Assembly: GCA_016784945.1 (NCBI GenBank)
Contig: JADHTP010000153.1
Span: forward strand, 1 to 7,408
DNA from: Deltaproteobacteria bacterium
GTDB lineage: Bacteria; Myxococcota_A; UBA9042; DTJE01
Direction of reading: 5' to 3'
DNA length: 7,408 nt
Positions 6,016 through 7,408 of the stretch are shown here, piece after piece (position 1 is the stretch's first letter; every line of letters starts with the position of its first letter). Both the position numbers and the translations under genes were made by a program. The notes beneath the pieces were generated by a model. The model saw only the letters and a list, made by a program, of their open reading frames with translations. It had not been told where the DNA came from and made no database searches.

Positions 6016-6830
6016 CTTGTTCCCCCCGACAACAGACCCGACAACAGCCGGGCGGCCTCTTCTTCCGCCCTGTCCGCGAGTTGTTGTTTGTCGAATCCCC
6101 GATAGGTGACTTCGAGCGGCCCCGTGTTCCGGATGACCTCATTCGTCTCTCGTTCCACAATGCTGTATTCCAGTCGACCTGAGGCAATCACCAGCCCACT
6201 CACCCCGGTCTCTTTCAACGAAAGCGTCAGGACCACGTCGGCCAGATAGCGAGTGTCTGTGTCACCCTCTGTTACGGGCAAAAAGCCCCGGGAGCGCAGG
6301 TCATCCATGATGACTTTTCCCAAAGCGTGCCCCGAAACCTCCGTGCCCCGGCTTTTCACACGGACCTCGCATCGGCGCTTTCCGAGGAACTCGTAGTAGT
6401 CTCGAGTCGATAACTCCAGTGCGACACAAACCTGACCCCCAAGATCCTGCCGAAGTACCTCCCGGATGGGGAGATCCTCGAAGTAGCAGTTGGCGCGGAG
6501 TCGATCGACAACCAGTGCGATTTCCTGGTAAGCGATCGTGTCGTTCTTGCCCGTTCCAGACCGATAGGTCGCGGATTTGCCGACCTGGACCAGGGATGAG
6601 ACCTCCGTCCTGATGGACTGGCAGATCCCCCCGAGGGCGTCGGCGCGTGCCAGTTTGTAGGTTGCCGCCTGACCCACTCCCTGGGCGAATCCCTCCGGGG
6701 GGGGCGCCGGGAGACAGGTGGGACGGGACACCAGGTTGACGCCCGAGCAGGCGTGTGTCGACAGCATCAGCGCCGCCGTTACGAGGACGGTCATTCGGAC
6801 GGGTTTTGCGGCAACCATCAGAGCCTTCAT
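6012..6830 (-). CDS. LPP20-like exported envelope protein
   Basis: The product has 272 residues. K/R in the n-region and a hydrophobic stretch (14-24) end in STHAC with Cys 28; the lipobox is weak (T at -3, H at -2), so it may be lipidated or cleaved by signal peptidase I. Residues ~47-140 match the LPP20-type domain: FAQGVGQAATYKLARADALGGICQSIRTEVSS, then a variable loop and CVALELSTRDYYEFL. A second alpha/beta part (~150-265) with DVVLTLSLKE, GRLEYSIVERETNEVIRNTG and EEEAARLLSGLLSGG resembles FlgT/CsgG-side domains. Five cysteines follow Cys 28. ATG 6818 (M5) is an alternative start with AAGG upstream; ATG 6830 lacks a clear Shine-Dalgarno site. It is the first gene of a two-gene unit. A C8 run (G8 on the plus strand at 6697-6704) encodes the APPPEG segment. 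LPP20-type proteins are poorly characterised; a role in envelope assembly is inferred. Confidence 0.8.
   Translation of the reverse strand: MKALMVAAKPVRMTVLVTAALMLSTHACSGVNLVSRPTCLPAPPPEGFAQGVGQAATYKLARADALGGICQSIRTEVSSLVQVGKSATYRSGTGKNDTIAYQEIALVVDRLRANCYFEDLPIREVLRQDLGGQVCVALELSTRDYYEFLGKRRCEVRVKSRGTEVSGHALGKVIMDDLRSRGFLPVTEGDTDTRYLADVVLTLSLKETGVSGLVIASGRLEYSIVERETNEVIRNTGPLEVTYRGFDKQQLADRAEEEAARLLSGLLSGGTR
6025..6047. repeat. Short tandem repeat, two copies of 12 nt, in the 3' end of the LPP20-like gene
   Basis: CCCGACAACAG occurs at 6025-6035 and again at 6037-6047 (period 12 nt, one base between). Because the period is four codons it encodes the repeated LLSG in LLSGLLSGG near the C-terminus without shifting the frame. 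Confidence 0.7.
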
Positions 6831-7051
6831 GTCACTGCCGGCAGCATGCGAGGAATTCGTCCGGGAAGTCCTTTCACCGAAAAAGTATCCAATGAAGACC
6901 CCGGGGAGTCAAGGTACAGGGATTCGGTGATCCGGCCATGGCGATTGACTTCGAAAACCAAACCACGCCAGCTTGTTCAGGTTCAGGAAATCGCACAGGG
7001 GGGGTATCCATGGAATCGGCCGGTCTGCTTCGACTCATCATCTGCTGCCCA
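6831..7051. other. Gene-free stretch between the LPP20-like gene and the IS21-like element
   Basis: No convincing coding region is visible on either strand. Its left part holds the minus-strand promoter at 6884-6912 and a leader of about 45 nt. Elsewhere I see only a G7 run (6998-7004) and a small TTCAGG direct repeat (6975-6986). I see no RNA gene, riboswitch or CRISPR repeat. Confidence 0.5.
6884..6912 (-). promoter_or_regulatory. Sigma70-like promoter of the LPP20-like/TlpA-like unit
   Basis: On the minus strand, TTGACT (6912-6907) and GATACT (6889-6884) are separated by exactly 17 nt. They match the consensus at 5 of 6 and 4 of 6 positions. Transcription would start near 6877, giving about 46 nt of leader to the ATG at 6830. 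Confidence 0.55.
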
Positions 7052-7094
7052 GCGACAATAGTTCATGGCCACTGACGACAATTGCACTTCCCCA
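7052..7094 (+). repeat. Two degenerate 20-nt direct repeats, putative IS21 terminal motifs
   Basis: The copies at 7052-7071 and 7075-7094 share (G/A)CGACAAT at the start and CCA at the end, with about 13 of 20 identities and a 23-nt period, close to two DNA turns. The position upstream of the transposase start and the repeat arrangement fit IS21-type multiple terminal repeats. Confidence 0.45.
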
Positions 7095-7156
7095 TTTTTT
7101 TGGGAGGTCTGTAGTGGCGCGAAAGTCCGTCTCGAAACGAGCGAGGAGGTGGACGG

Positions 7157-7372
7157 GTGTACACGACGGACGCCCAGGTGAGGAAGCTGATGGAGGAGAT
7201 GAGTAGACACGGGCGAGTGGGCATGGCGTCGATGAAGGCGGGCATGGACCGTAAGACGGGACGCAAGTGCCTGAAGAGCGGAAAAATGCCGTCAGAGCTC
7301 AGGCAGCCCCACACATGGCGGACCCGAGTCGACCCGTTCGAGCAGGACTGGCCGGAGATGGTGAAGGGCTAA
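7157..7372 (+). pseudogene. istA: IS21-family transposase IstA, N-terminal fragment with early stop
   Basis: GTG 7157 (AGGAGGT at 7144-7150, 6 nt upstream) opens 71 codons ending in TAA 7370-7372. The residues match the N-terminal DNA-binding part of IS21 IstA: TTDAQVRKLMEEMS, then an HTH with ASMKAGMDRKTGRK, then the signature LKSGKMPSE, HTWRTRVDPFEQDW. Intact IstA is about 400-500 residues with a DDE integrase core, so nearly all of it is missing from this frame. A shift to the -1 frame around 7364-7368 gives GLKELVADQW and then another TAA at 7396-7398. The gene therefore looks broken by at least a frameshift and a nonsense change, although the window ends too soon to see what follows. The strong Shine-Dalgarno site and clean N-terminus suggest a fairly recent insertion. 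Confidence 0.75.
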
Positions 7373-7408
7373 AAGAACTGGTGGCGGACCAGTGGTAACA
7401 GATGTCAG

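Larger units (their letters stand above)
7052..7408 (+). mobile_element. Left end of an IS21-family insertion sequence (runs off window)
   Basis: The call rests on the IstA-like coding start at 7157 and on two related end motifs just upstream: GCGACAATAGTTCATGGCCA (7052-7071) and ACGACAATTGCACTTCCCCA (7075-7094). These are spaced 23 nt apart and agree at about 13 of 20 positions. IS21-family elements carry several repeated transposase-binding motifs near their termini, so these probably mark the left end. The exact outer boundary and the target duplication cannot be fixed because the right end is outside the window. The boundary of about 7045-7052 is an estimate. Confidence 0.6.

Noticed and set aside
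7089..7106. CCCCA-T7-TGGGA as a possible terminator
   Set aside because: The stem is about 4 bp and the T run is in the loop, not after it. It sits inside the IS21 left end and has no upstream plus-strand gene to terminate.
1..7408. tRNA, rRNA, CRISPR array or riboswitch
   Set aside because: I saw no cloverleaf-like segment, no regularly spaced repeats and no recognisable aptamer on either strand; the only repeats are two-copy and short.

Overview
The window reads as high-GC DNA from a Gram-negative bacterium with an outer membrane. Lipoprotein signals, a predicted C-terminal beta-barrel, periplasmic TPR proteins and a TlpA-type thioredoxin all point that way. An N-terminal domain of TolB-like type fused to a formylglycine-generating-enzyme-like (FGE-like) domain, together with PEGA-like and TPR proteins, is a style common in Myxococcota, Desulfobacterota and related lineages. 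This is an inference from protein style; nothing here fixes the taxon.

Layout. Bases 1-81 hold the 3' end of an unidentified plus-strand gene. Bases 82-293 hold a doubtful small ORF (146-289) and a sigma70-like promoter (TTGACA at 236-241). From that promoter run six closely packed plus-strand genes (294-5399): a YbjQ-like lipoprotein, an exported TolB-N/FGE-like fusion, an exported protein of unknown family, an exported TPR/PEGA-like/beta-barrel protein, an exported YidD-like protein, and an exported TPR protein ending in a hydrophobic 'PGAGQLY' membrane module. Gaps are at most about 30 nt and the last two junctions overlap (46 nt and 7 nt), so a single operon is likely. Two minus-strand genes converge on it: an LPP20-like envelope protein (6830-6012) and a TlpA/ResA-like thioredoxin (6015-5410). 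They overlap by ATGA and have their own promoter (TTGACT-17-GATACT). A gene-free stretch follows, and from about 7050 the left end and start of a damaged IS21-family element run off the window.

How the genes may work together. All eight complete chromosomal genes carry an export or lipoprotein signal, so the locus is an envelope gene set with no cytoplasmic enzyme. The centre of interest is the YidD-like protein. YidD is normally a short cytoplasmic-face helper of YidC beside rnpA/yidC; here the domain sits in a 173-residue protein with an N-terminal hydrophobic export/anchor segment and a C-terminal extension, between two TPR proteins that each end in a membrane module. The FGE-like protein lacks both catalytic cysteines and probably serves as a binding scaffold. 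Most of the proteins contain cysteines in their exported parts, and the convergent thioredoxin is a plausible redox partner. A periplasmic/outer-membrane assembly or secretion complex is a reasonable hypothesis, but no substrate is visible.
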